DNA of 64,000 bases from Bostrychus sinensis (GCA_020698575.1 CM036255.1:19706501-19770500), one strand, 5' to 3'; positions 12,535 to 23,867 are shown, counted from the first letter of the stretch. Notes: generated by a model not told the origin, from the letters alone. Translations and numbers: made by a program.

Positions 12535-13134
12535 TTGTTGATGTTTTTAATTAACTGCAGAGTAAGAGCCCAAACTGATAAAGGATGGTTTGGGGATGCT
12601 CTGAGCTGTCCTCTCAGGACTTCCAAAAGCATCTTAGGCCAAATCTCACAGATCTATAGCAGGGCTGCCACAATAGCATCTAATGATTTGACATAAATAT
12701 AAAGATTAGTTTTATGAGAAAATAAATAAGGTAATCTCAGTCAAACTTGCTGTGCAGGTAGAGCTTGTGGAGAGCTTCAAAATGCTTTTTGAATTTTTGT
12801 TCTCCAAGGTTCTATACCAGAGAAATTAGCACTTATTTATTGCCGTTTTGAGCTTTTCAGGCTGAGACAAAGTGGTTTTGGCTGTTGTCTGTGAAATGCA
12901 GACTAAGATGCACAAACTTTTTGGAAACACTCTGAGTTGGACTCTGACTTCTCAGGACAACCCAAAGCACTTTCCTGGTGAAAATAGAAGTGTTCTTGTC
13001 GGTGCTATTGATTAAATTGGGCTCTACTTGAGACCTGATGTTTTTGTGTTTGTAATATTCTGGGGGCCGGATGAAAAGCTCTGGCAGGCGGGATGTGGCC
13101 CGCAGGCTGCCTGTTGACTATCCCTGATCTAGAC
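12254..13134. mobile_element. hAT (Charlie-like) element with 8-bp target duplication
   Basis: The body runs 12262-13126. It opens CAGGGGTCTTCAACTAC and closes TTGACTATCCCTG, which are hAT-type terminal repeats. Flanks CCCTAGAC (12254-12261) and ATCTAGAC (13127-13134) match at 6 of 8 bases, fitting an old 8-bp target-site duplication. Inside are an imperfect tandem repeat with a period of about 380 bp (12355-12650 against 12733-12975) and two long poly-T runs (12411-12429, 12504-12533). No transposase frame is visible, so the element is non-autonomous. Confidence 0.75.
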
Positions 13135-13598
13135 TGTTGGTGTGTAACCTGGCAAAAAAACAAACCGCTAAGACAACACAATAGACGCTGTTAGAAGATT
13201 TTTTGCTGTTTTTGTAACTGTAGAGCAGCATACCTTATGTTTTTCTGTGTCGCCATATTGTTTACAAGTTTTGCTAAAAGAGCTTGTTGTTGTCGGCAAA
13301 CCTAAACCCCACCCACTCACAGCAGTACTGCCACACCATTGGCCCAGCCGCCACCAGCTCGGATACAAACAGATCAGCGGGAGCCTGACACGATGGATTT
13401 TGTGAATTTGTGAACTCACAAATTTAACAACAACCCAACTTGCTGTGCAAGGTAAGTTGGTGTGACCTCTGGATGTAAATTATTACCACACAAACATCTT
13501 ATAGATTTTTTGGACCAAAAAATAAATAAAATACTTTGGTTCTTCAAAAGTTGGTCACAATAAAATGATATATTTCAATAGCCATATACTATACCTTT
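13135..13598. other. Intergenic DNA between two transposons
   Basis: No exon or RNA gene recognised. The 3' end merges into the triplet-rich site (TGCTACTGCTACT) into which the L1 element inserted. Confidence 0.35.
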
Positions 13599-15539
13599 TG
13601 CTACTGCTACTTCTTTTTTTTATTTATTAAACATTAATTAACAAACACATCACTCCACAAAAAGCATAAACACCAAAATACTTAACAGAAAAAAACAGTA
13701 AAATGAATGAAATTGAGGATCCTTGATAGCTCCTCCATGACCTCTGACCAAAAGTGTGTGATTGATGTACAGAACAGAACGTATGGAGATGATTGTCTAT
13801 TCCTGATGGGCAGTGTGTGCATGGATTCTGCGGAGTGTTTTGTATTGAACAAGTTGGGTTTGTGTTGTATGACATAGCTACTAAAGGTGTTATTGCATAT
13901 TGAGGGCCAGTTGAATATTTGGTAGTTTGTGCTAATTTCACAAGTCCATTTTTCTGTTGGGAGGGCAATGGTTTTGTTGTGTTGTGAGAAAATTGTATAT
14001 ACGTGTTATAGAAGTTTCAGGGGTTGGAGTGGTCTTAATTTGGAGACTAATGGTAAGGTGTTGTCCTGGAAATTCTTTATTGGTATTTTCTTTTTGATCA
14101 TTTGTTTTAACTGTATGTACTGAAATTGGCAGCTGTTAGGTAAGTTGTATGTATGTTTCAGGAGGTTGAAGGTCATGAAGGTGCCTTTTTTGAAGAGATG
14201 TTCCAGGTGGGTTACTCCTATCTCAACCCATGTAGCAAAGCAGAATGTATTATTGCTAATTTTAAACATAGGATTGTACCAGATGGGAGTTGAGCCAGAT
14301 GAGTTGGAGATGAGTTGTAGTTGAGAATTTATTGATGGTATTGAGTTTGAAGTAGTTTTCTGTGTTGATTTGTTTGTGAAGAGTAGATGTTGGATTGAAA
14401 GATGGTCGCATGCTGTTTGCTCCATATAAAGTTATGTGGAATTGTGATTGAGGAGCCATTGCTGGCTGTACTGGATATGGTTTGCGACAAAGTAGTTGTG
14501 GAAGTTTGGTGCATCTAAGCCGTCATATTGTTTGGGTTTTTGGAGTGTTGATAGTTTGGTGTTTACTTTTTTTTCTTTCCTGTAGAACTTATTGATTAGT
14601 TGAGAGAGGAGAACCAGCCCTGGGGTAGATAAATGGGGATCATGGAGAAAAAGTAATTTATTTTGGGGAGGATGTTTATTTTAACTGTTGATATACGTCC
14701 AATAAGTGAGAGTGGCAGTCTGTTCCATCTATGTAGTTAGGTTGACTTTGATAATGTTAAGAAATGGAGTGAAATTCCACTTTAGGGTTGGTTGAGATGT
14801 GAATTCCTAAATACTTGATGGGTCTGGTTGTTCATTTGTAAGGTAAGTTCCCAATCTCAGCATCCCAGTTTGACTGAGACAGAGGCAGAATCTCAGACTT
14901 GGACCAGTTGGTGGAATAGCCAGATTTCCTACCATAGTTTTCCAACAGAGTGTGGACTGACAGAAGTGAGGTGGATGGTTTAGTTAGGTACAACAGTGAA
15001 TGATGGTAAGAGTTAGTCTTGATTCTGGATAAAGAGTTATTTTGACAAATAGCGGAAGTGAGTGGTTCAATGAAAAGTGAAAAAGGGTGCCTCTATTTAA
15101 AGTGAATGATTGGGAGATGTACCCTGCCACATGAATGCCGCACTTATCACACTCATCCTTAAACCAAACAAAGATCCCACACAATGCTCCAGTTTTCACC
15201 CAATATTCCTAATAAACACAGATGTTAAAATCATAAGCAAAACCCTAGCTACCAGCCTAGAATCCATAATCACATCACTTATTTGTCCAGACTACACCAG
15301 CTTCATTCAAGGGAGACATTTCTCAGAAAACACAAGACAATTAAAAGACATCATACATGTATATCACAACAAATCACCCATCACTAACAAAAACCCAGCC
15401 ATAATACTAACTGTAGATGCTGAAAAGGTGATCGACAGGATCTTTCCTTCCTCATCCATTTTGGTTTTGGACCCAGTCTTAAAAACTGGATCAAAACTCT
15501 TTATAACTCACCTTCTGCATCTGTAATGCTACTGCTACT
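13599..15539 (-). mobile_element. 5'-inverted (twin-primed) L1 retrotransposon, defective
   Basis: The 13-bp sequence TGCTACTGCTACT stands at 13599-13611 and again at 15527-15539, bracketing the insertion. Minus-strand DNA from about 15120 to 13612 encodes decayed L1 ORF2 after the middle of the reverse transcriptase (words such as GYISQSFTLNRGT, NWSKSEI, PTWVE-like WVEIGVTHLEHLF). It ends in an AATAAATAAAAAAAAG tail. Plus-strand DNA from about 15120 to 15526 encodes the portion just upstream (MNAALITLILKPNKDPTQC, and TVDAEKVIDR for motif A). The upstream part is therefore inverted, with its 3' end at the outer edge, as twin priming produces. Many stops and frameshifts make it inactive. Confidence 0.85.
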
Positions 15540-18062
15540 ACTAAGGCAGCTGCTATTACTGCTATTGCCAAGACTTTAGGTAACATTTGCATAAAATAAT
15601 TACTGAAATGAATATAACATTAAACCATATTGTAATATTATAGCATATTGCCAGCTGTAAAATGCAAAGATAATGAAGGTCTTATGAATCTTATAGTAGT
15701 AATATTGTTGCCTCAGAACATGAGATAATTATTGCTGTCACTGTCATCACATCTATATTTAATTCAGATTTTTATTATGAAGGTCCAAACCCGAGGATGC
15801 AAATGTAACAAGTAAGGCCACATAAATAATAGACACTACCTCAAGGTGGTACCACACCAGAAACCCACTTGGCCTTGGTTGCCATGGTAACACATTATTA
15901 CAGCAGTACTATGCCAAAACTGTACTAGTCATGAGGGTGTAGTACTGGCTCCAGATTTTACAATACTGTCTCGAATGTAAAATTCTGGTAATTATTTTTT
16001 TTATTTTTATTTTTTTTTTATTGTGATTTGAGCACAATGAGCATGTTCACCATAATGTAGCTTGACCAAGCTCTGCTTGAAATTAATTTGTGACATTTCA
16101 CAGTCAGTTCAAAAATATGTTTAAGTGTACGGTTATCTGTTTACACAAACACACAACAGTTCTGATTTAGCCAACTTAGATCTAATTTGGTCCCAGTGTG
16201 TACAGTGAAAAATATCCAAAGCATCTGGAGAGTGAAGACAATCTTGCAAGGAAGACCTAGTGTCCAGACCTAGACCCCGTCTAGTAGCCTAAAATAGCCT
16301 ATCCATAATTTTTATCTTACAATGGTAATGAATCTATTAAAAGTAGCCCTCACTTTGGATCAGAACGAGCCTAAGTGACCTAAGTCTTTTGGCATTGACT
16401 TATTTTCAGATATAGATGTTTAGTTTTTGATTAAAAGCTCAACATTAAAGTTATTACAATATTTTGGAAGTTTAAATAACTCACCAAAAACTTTAGATTT
16501 ATGGTAGGCCTATACACTGTATCTCAATTTCTCCATTTTAAATATCATCCATTGTTTTTCTTCTTTACTGACCTTTTGTGGCTGTAGTTAGGCTACAGAA
16601 AAAAAAAAACTTTAAAATAATTCCCAGATGAATCTAAACACAGTACCATACCAAACTAAACTAACAATTTCTTCCTTGGCCCATCGCCTACATTTTCCGA
16701 AATGTTCAACAAAATGTAACCATTACGTTTTAAAATATCTTGCCGGTTAATTATGGACACAACATATTTTCCCCAATTGTTGATGCAGGTGTTATTTCTT
16801 TTTTATTTATTTATTTTTTTATTATTATTTTTTTTAGTAACAGTGTTTTTATACTTTACTCTTTATGCTGTGACTTTTACCAGGAACAGAAGTGCTAACT
16901 GTTGTAGGGAGGTAAGTGTTATCAGCCACACACACTGTACAACTGTGGAGTTCAATACACATCCAATTAGAGCTGCGCAATAAATCAAATTAATTTGATT
17001 AATTTGCATTTTTAATTTTGGATGATATCAAAAATAGCCAAATTGTAAAATCAAGCAGAAATTAGCATCCTCCAAGCACCACACTGTTTCCTGTGTTGTG
17101 GCTAATGCTGCTGCTAGCTCCAGAGCTGCTTATAGTAACTGTGGAGACTCTGCAGACTCTAAAAACACAAATATTCTCAGAGAAAGGAGTTCATTTACCT
17201 CTGTAATGTCCTCATTTGGATGGAGCAGTTTGCCCAAAACAAACAGCAGCATCTTATGTGCCTTTGTTTATGTATGCTAATAAGCCACATGCTCCGGAGT
17301 TAGCTTCTTTTCACAGGCGTATGGTGTATAACTTATAACAGACCTGGTCTTTAGAATAAGAGAGGGCTAAAACTAAAAGTATTTATGTCACTGTTAGACT
17401 AATGCACTTTTCTGCTGCCTTGCTGTATAATAATCTCAGCTAAAATAATAAACCAACATTTAAATACTCTTTATGCTAGCAAAAGAAAAGATCGATTCAA
17501 ATTGGATTGATTTGATTCAAACAGGACAGACACCAATTAACTTGGGCTCCCAGTTATTTAGCACTTTTAGGCATTTTTTGAGCCAGCTAATTAGGCTGTA
17601 GTTGTTGTTAATTGCAGTAACTAGTTCTACTTTGTACTTAGTTTAGTTTTTTATTGGTTTAGGTTATTTTTTTTGTCAAAGTAGTGTAATTCTTTTAAGA
17701 ACTAGAATCCATTTTGTAGTTAGGTTTATTGTTTAGTTATTAGTGTTTTTTATTTGTTTGATTTGATGTGTGTTGTTTTTGTTGTTGTTTTTTTTACATG
17801 TTTTAGCAAGGGCAGTTTTGACTTTTTTTTTTTTTTTTGGTAAGTTGGGAGGTTCAGCAAAATTATGTCTAAATGCTGAAATAATGTATTTGTATATTTG
17901 ACTTCATAGAAATAGATTATACAAATGGGATGTTTTGTGTTTTTGCAGACAGTCTCCCCTCTCCAAACTAGGCAAGACCAATCTAGCCAATAGTACATTT
18001 TGTTATGCATTACAGTGCATGTGAATCATTACATGTCACTCAACTATTTTTTCTTGTTAAAG
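15540..18062. other. Intergenic DNA, no gene seen
   Basis: Long AT-rich stretch. T-rich runs at about 15990-16020 and 16797-16836 and a poly-T at 17823-17840 are simple sequence. A decayed repeat-like segment starting GAGCTGCGCAATAAATC lies at about 16970-17530 and may be an old DNA transposon. No exon supported. Confidence 0.35.
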
Positions 18063-18626
18063 CTTGTGACACAGACTCAACACCTGAGTGTCAAAGCAGT
18101 AGCAGTACAGAGGCGTCTGAAGAAAATCTGGAGGGGGTCGGTAAAAGGTCTGGTTCTGACAGCGATGCTGGTCCCAGACAGGATCTGAACACTGTGGTAG
18201 TGGAAACCCAGTCATCAGAGAAAGGTATGATAACTCTGAATACCATGAGTCAGATTTACTATCCTGCAACTGGTGACAACATTCTTATTAATGTAATGTA
18301 ATATAACTTTTTATTATTAGATTCAGAGGCCCCTGACGGCTTGTCTGAGGTACAAGATGAGGATCAGTTGTATGAAATGGACAACACTGATAAGGCCTTT
18401 GTGCTTTTTCACAATCAGGTTATTCTTCTGCAATAATCATTGTTACCAAGTAAGTTAACACTTTATTTTCTTTTTTGTGTGTGAAGAATTCAATGAGAAG
18501 TACCAAATTGTAGGAGATCTCGGGAGAGGAGGCTATGCTGTTGTCTACAGAGGCATTCGGGAAGAGGACAAATTTCCTGTAAATATTACAGTTATATTCT
18601 CAACCCTAACCCTCCTGGACATACAG
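18063..18626 (+). pseudogene. Broken PIM-like protein kinase gene fragment (three exon-like blocks)
   Basis: Three exon-like blocks have AG/GT borders. Block 1 (18063-18224) is Ser/Glu-rich. Block 2 (18321-18418) joins it in frame and is acidic (SEAPDGLSEVQDEDQLYEMD). Block 3 (18487-18626) encodes FNEKYQIVGDLGRGGYAVVY, a kinase glycine-rich loop, then RGIREEDKFPV. PIM-type kinases of fishes have a Ser/acidic N-terminus leading into a similar 'KYxIGxLLGxGGxGxVYxGxR' start. Here the third glycine of the loop is replaced (Ala), and the position where VAIK would follow reads VNIT, so the catalytic lysine is lost. Block 2 ends in phase 0 while block 3 needs phase 1, a one-base break. No downstream catalytic loop or DFG is found. 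I read it as a truncated pseudogene; kinase origin is fairly sure, PIM family is likely by recall. Confidence 0.6.
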
Positions 18627-18662
18627 GTAAGTTCAGGTAAGTTCAAGTAAGTTCAGGTAAGT
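18624..18662 (+). repeat. Four tandem splice-donor-like units (10-bp period)
   Basis: CAGGTAAGT at 18624-18632 and 18634-18642, CAAGTAAGT at 18644-18652 and CAGGTAAGT at 18654-18662 sit exactly 10 bp apart. Three of the four match the vertebrate 5' splice-site consensus (CAG|GTAAGT) perfectly. The first lies where the kinase-like block 3 would end, so the array is probably an expanded donor site of the ancestral exon. Confidence 0.9.
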
Positions 18663-18979
18663 GTAATGCACGTTCCTCAGAACATACACATCCTCTACAA
18701 CTCTGAGATGAAGGCATGAAATAGATATCACTGTCCCCACCACCTTATTGTCAGCTGAACATGAACATATTTAATTGACATGGGTTTTATGGTGAAGACT
18801 TTGATATGTGTCTCATTCTACAACTCCAGGTATATTAGGACTGGTTTATAGCCTGAATTCCTATGTACAGTTTTATGGTTCATGTATGTTTTGAGGAACA
18901 ATTTTCAGGCCGGCAGCTTCATGTTACATTTAAACTGCACACAAGTCTCATTAATCAAACCATATAGTTTCTTTCCACA
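18663..18979. other. Intergenic DNA after the kinase fragment
   Basis: Searched by eye for continuation of the kinase domain (HRD, DFG, APE motifs) on the plus strand; none recognised. Confidence 0.35.
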
Positions 18980-19130
18980 GCTATCTTCTCCCCTGTCTGT
19001 CCCTCATCCATTGTCCTCACATCCCAACTGGCCCCGTCAGACGGCCGTCCTCCTTGAGCCTGGCTCTGTCAGAGGTTTCTGCCATTAAATCCATTCCTGG
19101 ACTGTTTTTCCTCTCCACTGTTGCCAAGGA
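18980..19130 (+). repeat. Fish LINE 3'-tail-like repeat
   Basis: Contains GAGCCTGGCTCTGTCAGAGG, TTTCTGCCATTAAATCC and TTTTTCCTCTCCACTGTTGC, words I associate with the 3' untranslated tail of abundant teleost LINE copies. A partly related tail is at 30540-30790. Family not determined. Confidence 0.4.
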
Positions 19131-19270
19131 GAGATTTGTTGGGTTTTGCTGGAGACGCTTTTAATTTTGGAATAAATGAAAAGTTGAAGTGATAACAATG
19201 AAACTGAACATTCAAGACCTTTGTTTTTTTACCACCGAAACATACTTTTCTAACATAACACACCTGCATA

Positions 19271-19416
19271 TACAGTACTGTGCAAACGTGTTATTCAGGT
19301 TTTTCCAGGGTAAATGCACTTTCTATTGAGCCACAAAACCTTTATATGTCTCAAAAAAAGCACTCTTGGATGGCACATTTTTCCTCACCTCACTCAAACC
19401 TTTGCACAGTGCTGTA
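19271..19416. mobile_element. Short mariner-like MITE (TACAGTACTGTGCAAA ends)
   Basis: Left end TACAGTACTGTGCAAACGT and right end CCTTTGCACAGTGCTGTA are inverted repeats bounded by TA dinucleotides. At 146 bp there is no coding capacity. Related ends occur at 34884-35341 and 56508-56705, so this is one family of TA-targeting miniature elements. Confidence 0.75.
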
Positions 19417-20106
19417 CCTATAATTAAAATCTTTAAATATTCATCAATAAGAGTTTGACATTTTGCAGCCCTGGCTTTTATGTATGAGGTTGTTGTTTGG
19501 GAATATAAAGGGTGACAGACAGTGCTAAAGTACTATGTTAAAGTCTGGAGACACTGTGAGATGGATGAGGAGTGGGAGATACAGTATAGAACGGAAGGGA
19601 GGTGTCGAGAAAATGCAGAGTTTGACCTGAAGCTATTCTGAATAATGGATGGTCGGAGTGGAGTTTGGAGAGAAGAGGTGGTAGCAGCATCACCTCAGTC
19701 TCCTTTTTTGTTTTTCTTTCGTTACACTTTTTTTAATTTTTTTTTTACTTGTGTTCACCTCTTTTTGAGCAGTGGCAGGTGCGTTCTAATGATTAAAACA
19801 TTTATATGCATAAAAGACGATCTGGCTGCCGGCAACGTCCTTGCATTGTTCCCATATATTCAAGGTTATAATCACATAGGACATACTGTAAAGTAGAAAG
19901 CCTGTACTAACTGTATAGGAGGTGGATGGTGACGGTTAACGTGGGTTCTCTTTTGATATAATATACATTAGATCGATTTTGCACTAATACCAGAAAATAA
20001 TTCTGAGATATATTATTCCAAGCATTTATTTATTTTAGTTATGATGATAGTTAATGAAAACCAGTATCTGCAGTATATTAAAAAATCATATTACATTACA
20101 TATTAC
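19417..20106. other. Intergenic DNA, nothing recognised
   Basis: AT-rich sequence with a T-rich run at 19725-19747. No exon, RNA gene or clear repeat. Confidence 0.35.
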
Positions 20107-20305
20107 AGTGCTGCATCAGTTATTCTCAAACCTTTTCACCCAGTACCACTTCAAAACATTGTTGGTTTTCCAAGTACCATCTTTAATGAACTGGAATGGG
20201 CCTGGATCTGGACCACCCATGTCTAAAACAAGGAGTCTAATTGGCAAAGGAAAAAAAATCATTACCTGGACTAAACTAGGACTAAACTTGGACTAAATAA
20301 CAATC
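20107..20305 (+). mobile_element. hAT-like MITE, decayed copy
   Basis: Contains GTTATTCTCAAACCTTTTCA, 'CAAGTACCATCTTTAATGAAC' style text and a series of CTAAACTAGGACTAAACTTG words. It is close to the copy at 62735-62938 and related to 48235-48350 and to the well-bounded copy at 55835-56040. Confidence 0.55.
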
Positions 20306-20489
20306 AAACCACCACAAAATTCAAATTTAGGTACCTACGCAGGACTAAAACATGAATAAAAGTGCCTCTAAATTAAACTAAATCAAAACTGCAAAAGACT
20401 GCTGAGGACGACCAAGAAAAAAAATGGATTGGATTTATATTGCAATTTACACTTTTACACTTTTTTGAATTGGTGACTCTAAAATGCCT

Positions 20490-20610
20490 GTGTTGTCCCG
20501 GTGTAAAAGACCATTGTCCAGGGTGCACCCCGCCAAAGGCCCATAGATGCTAGGATAGGTTCTAGCTGCGTGCGACTCCTAACAGGAATACGACAAATGA
20601 GTGAATGAAT
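20490..20610 (+). repeat. SINE-like repeat, tail only
   Basis: CATTGTCCAGGGTGCACCCC, AAGGCCCATAGATGCTAGG and ATAGGTTCTAGC match the tail of the 490-775 repeat. The head is absent, indicating 5' truncation as retrotransposed copies often show. Confidence 0.65.
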
Positions 20611-22894
20611 CAATTTTTCTTAATATAACAAATTAAATGAAGTGTAAACACAACTTCAAGGGTCAAAGGTCAATACACAGTCCCTTGAAATTTAAATTAC
20701 ATGCTGCGCCGCACTCAACATTAGAATCTGTATGTATCTGTGGTCACTGAGTAATTAAGGAAATTGTACTGCTTTGACCCACTGAAATGCAATAATCTAC
20801 ATATGGCCTGGAGCTGATAACTGCACTGATCATGTAATACTTAATGGATTCAATTAGAACAACAGTGGAATAAAGTGCATGGTTGTGTAGATTGCAAATA
20901 TATAGAAAAAGGTCACTTTACTTCCTTTTGAAATTTGCCCTGGAAGAAAAACAGGTAAAAATATCTTACACCAATTAGCAGTATTTAGAGAAAGAATGGG
21001 GTACAAGGGCATTACAGGGATCATTTCCTTACTAATTATTACAACTGTGATCACAAAACCTAATACCTGTATTTCTGTAGCCAATGAAGCCAGAATGAAA
21101 ACAAAAAAAAATTTGATTTGTGAGTCGGTTGTGGCCAAACCAATAACTGATTTGAACTTGAAGAAAAAGCCACTCATGACTGGGGTTCATTTGGACTGGG
21201 AGCAAAGAAATAGTCATTATTACTGTGTTGGACTTCAGACCTTATCCTTTATTACAAGTTTTGTCCAACTTGTGACACTGGCAAAATATATACAATTACT
21301 TTTCAAACCGTGTGAAGCAGCTAAATCATGTCCTTAACTTTCTCCTCAAGCCACTGTGTAGATGTAAAGTCAACACAGTTTGTCAAACAATAGCTATTAT
21401 GATGAATGATATCGGAAATGCACTGTGTAACTGTTTTTATTACACAGTATATAGTGGAGCAGTGACAGGAAATCATGGAGAGACACGTTCTGTTGGAGTC
21501 TGGACTCAAATTCTCGACTCCGAGGCAGGCGCCAAGCTTTACCAACTGGGCCATACTGAGGCGCTTTGGGTGTGAGTTTTGTGCTCTTTGCAAACCAGCC
21601 ATTTTGGGAAGCATAAAAACTTCTGTAACTGACAAACATTGTTAGGCCAACCCAGTGGAGCAATTGTGCACATTTGCGAGCTGGACATAATGGCATGTTA
21701 ATGAAAGCACCATCTTTTAAAATTAGATCCCTGGCGCCCTTTGCAAATTTATATTGTGCTTTAGAATATAGTTTGTTTCTCTGAATAAAACCAGATTAAA
21801 CAGACTTGCACACAGATAGAGCTTACAGTTTACAAGGCAGGACAGAATATTGGAAAAAAAGTTTTACAAAAAGGGGGTCCATTGTACAGCAACAATGCAA
21901 GAGACATTTTAGATAATGCTTTGTGCATTTTTTTTCCATATTCTTTTCACATTTCATCCTCTGCTCCTCTCTGGGGGTTTAAGTACAGAGCATATCCTAA
22001 AGCCTATGGAGCTATATTAGGCTGATAATCTTTGGTAAAAACTAAAATTTGAAACTGAAAAAAGATGATCTGAAAGCTCCATATTAAATCTAGCCTATTA
22101 CTGATTCCTTTGTACAGTACTTTTTACCAATTGAAGGGAATACATTATTAAAAAGACTTAAATTAAATTGGCATAATTACTATGTAGCAAGCTTCGTTTT
22201 AATTTTAGTCCTGGGTGCACTGGCCTGTGGTTGATGTGAAATATCAGTTGCCAAAAGCTAAATGAAGACGTATACATACTATTACACTCATCGTTGAGGA
22301 AATAACTGGATCATGAAGAGTAAAAGTGTAATAGCTTTGGGCTGTGATTTTCAAACCAGCAAATTTTGTCTGTCAGTGCAGTTAGGAGTCCGATAAGCAT
22401 GAATACAAGATTTAATCACCCAATAAGTCAGTCATTACACCATTTTGTGGGCTCAAACAGCACACTGGAATAAACACATGCCCCACTGCTAGGCTTACGG
22501 GGGGGGGGAGCTATAATTTATTCTTTTTATGTAGGCACAAGTCAGAAAAGTTTTAGCTTCATAACTTTTTAATGGTAATCCCGGCACAATGAAAACCACA
22601 AAACCGAGGTGCACACTGCTTATTGTAATTACAGTCTGCTTATGCGGTGTATCAAGATCTTTTCATTCACTTATCTGTGGGCCTTTTGTTTTCATTGAAA
22701 CAGAAAATAAACCTATTAAATTCTAGAGGTCTACAGGCTACTTTATTTTCTGATAGTTGCAGTGAGCTTATTTTTCTGGGAAGAATTATGTTTCTGCAAT
22801 TTTTTAAGAATGTTCTTTTCTTTTCAGTTTTTCTGTTTCAGGGGTCTCCAGCGCAAATCATCTGACTCCATCTAAATCTCTGGATCCTTGTGTC
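20611..22894. other. Intergenic DNA with a tRNA-like SINE scrap
   Basis: At 21465-21575, read on the minus strand, GGCCCAGTTGGTAAAGC and GAATTTGAGTCC resemble tRNA A- and B-box text, so a tRNA-derived SINE head is likely. A G9 run lies at 22500-22508. No exon supported elsewhere. Confidence 0.4.
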
Positions 22895-23060
22895 TCACAC
22901 CAACTAACTTTATGTCCTCTTTCACTGCATCCATACATGTCCTCTTTAGTCTTGGAGCAGCCCTAGCATTAGGATATTTTAACCCACAGTTTTTATACTT
23001 GCTCTGTGCATCTCAAGCTGGAAAATCTGACTTTATCCCCAAAATGTCTAATACAAGTTG
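22895..23060 (+). repeat. Dispersed LINE-tail-like repeat, copy 1
   Basis: Matches 45690-45845 in order: CAACTAACTT(Y)ATGTCCTC, TTCACT(G/A)CATCCATA, CTTT(A/G)GTCTT and the distal GACTTTATC(C/T)CCAAAA block. Two separated copies with the same word order show a dispersed repeat, probably from a LINE 3' region. Confidence 0.6.
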
Positions 23061-23100
23061 TCCCTCATCCTGACTGTATCTTACTGCTTTTCAGTAGGAC

Positions 23101-23222
23101 GTAAGGAAGTTGTTGGACATAAATTATGATCTTAAGATTTTTGTCACACTATTCTAATTCTCTAATAATGGTTATACTCCAAAAATCTTAAGACCATAAT
23201 TTATGTCTAACAACTTCCTTAC
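23101..23222. repeat. Long hairpin: 42-bp arms, 38-nt loop
   Basis: The arm 23101-23142 (GTAAGGAAGTTGTTGGACAT...) pairs with 23181-23222 (...ATGTCTAACAACTTCCTTAC) at 40 of 42 positions around a 38-nt loop. This is direct sequence evidence for a strong inverted repeat. Flanking text to about 23420 ('AAGGGGAATATGTTCAGTGG', 'ATTCATAAATGCTTTATAA') resembles a common fish repeat, so it is probably a palindromic or foldback element and not a microRNA gene. Confidence 0.9.
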
Positions 23223-23420
23223 TTCTTAATGAAGAGTATTAATTATGAATTTACTAAGGGGAATATGTTCAGTGGATAATTAGTTGTAGAATATGGTCAC
23301 ACAGAATAAGGGATTCATAAATGCTTTATAATCACCAATTAAGAGCTAATTAACTACTAACTAGCATGCTAATTAGCACCTAGTTAATGGTTATTAAGTG
23401 GATCTTAAACCAAAGTGTCA
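23223..23420. repeat. Probable remainder of the foldback element
   Basis: Text such as GGGATTCATAAATGC and GTTAATGGTTATTAAG fits a widespread teleost interspersed repeat by recall. No second copy is in this window, so the call is tentative. Confidence 0.35.
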
Positions 23421-23794
23421 AAACATTATTTCTTGTGTTTAAAATTATTATTCCAGGTAAAAGAAAGGAAACTTTACCCAGAAACTACATTTTATTACAA
23501 AAATACATTAACTGGTAGTTACTTTTCAAGTCAGCCCAAACTATACACATCTGTATAGGCAGCATTGTGTAATTTGTCATTTTGAATCATGCTTCAAGTT
23601 GCCTTCTCCAAAATAGATTATGACCCTCATGTCCTCCAAACATTAACATGAATAGATACAACTACAACTCTCAGTTCAACCAGTTTCCAGTTCAGTACAA
23701 CCTGAACTTGAAAACAGTAAGACCTTCTTTCCATCTTCTGCTAATCTTCCCAAAACTACTACTGGCAATGTAATGTTGCTTATTCAGTTATTAT

Positions 23795-23834
23795 AAGTCT
23801 ATACGTCTATAAGTCTATCAGTCTATAAGTCTAT
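23795..23834. repeat. Five-unit 8-bp tandem repeat
   Basis: AAGTCTAT, ACGTCTAT, AAGTCTAT, CAGTCTAT, AAGTCTAT follow each other without gaps; variation is confined to the first two bases of a unit. Confidence 0.9.
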
Positions 23835-23867
23835 ACAAGTCATTTATCCTGTACTTCATTATTTTTA

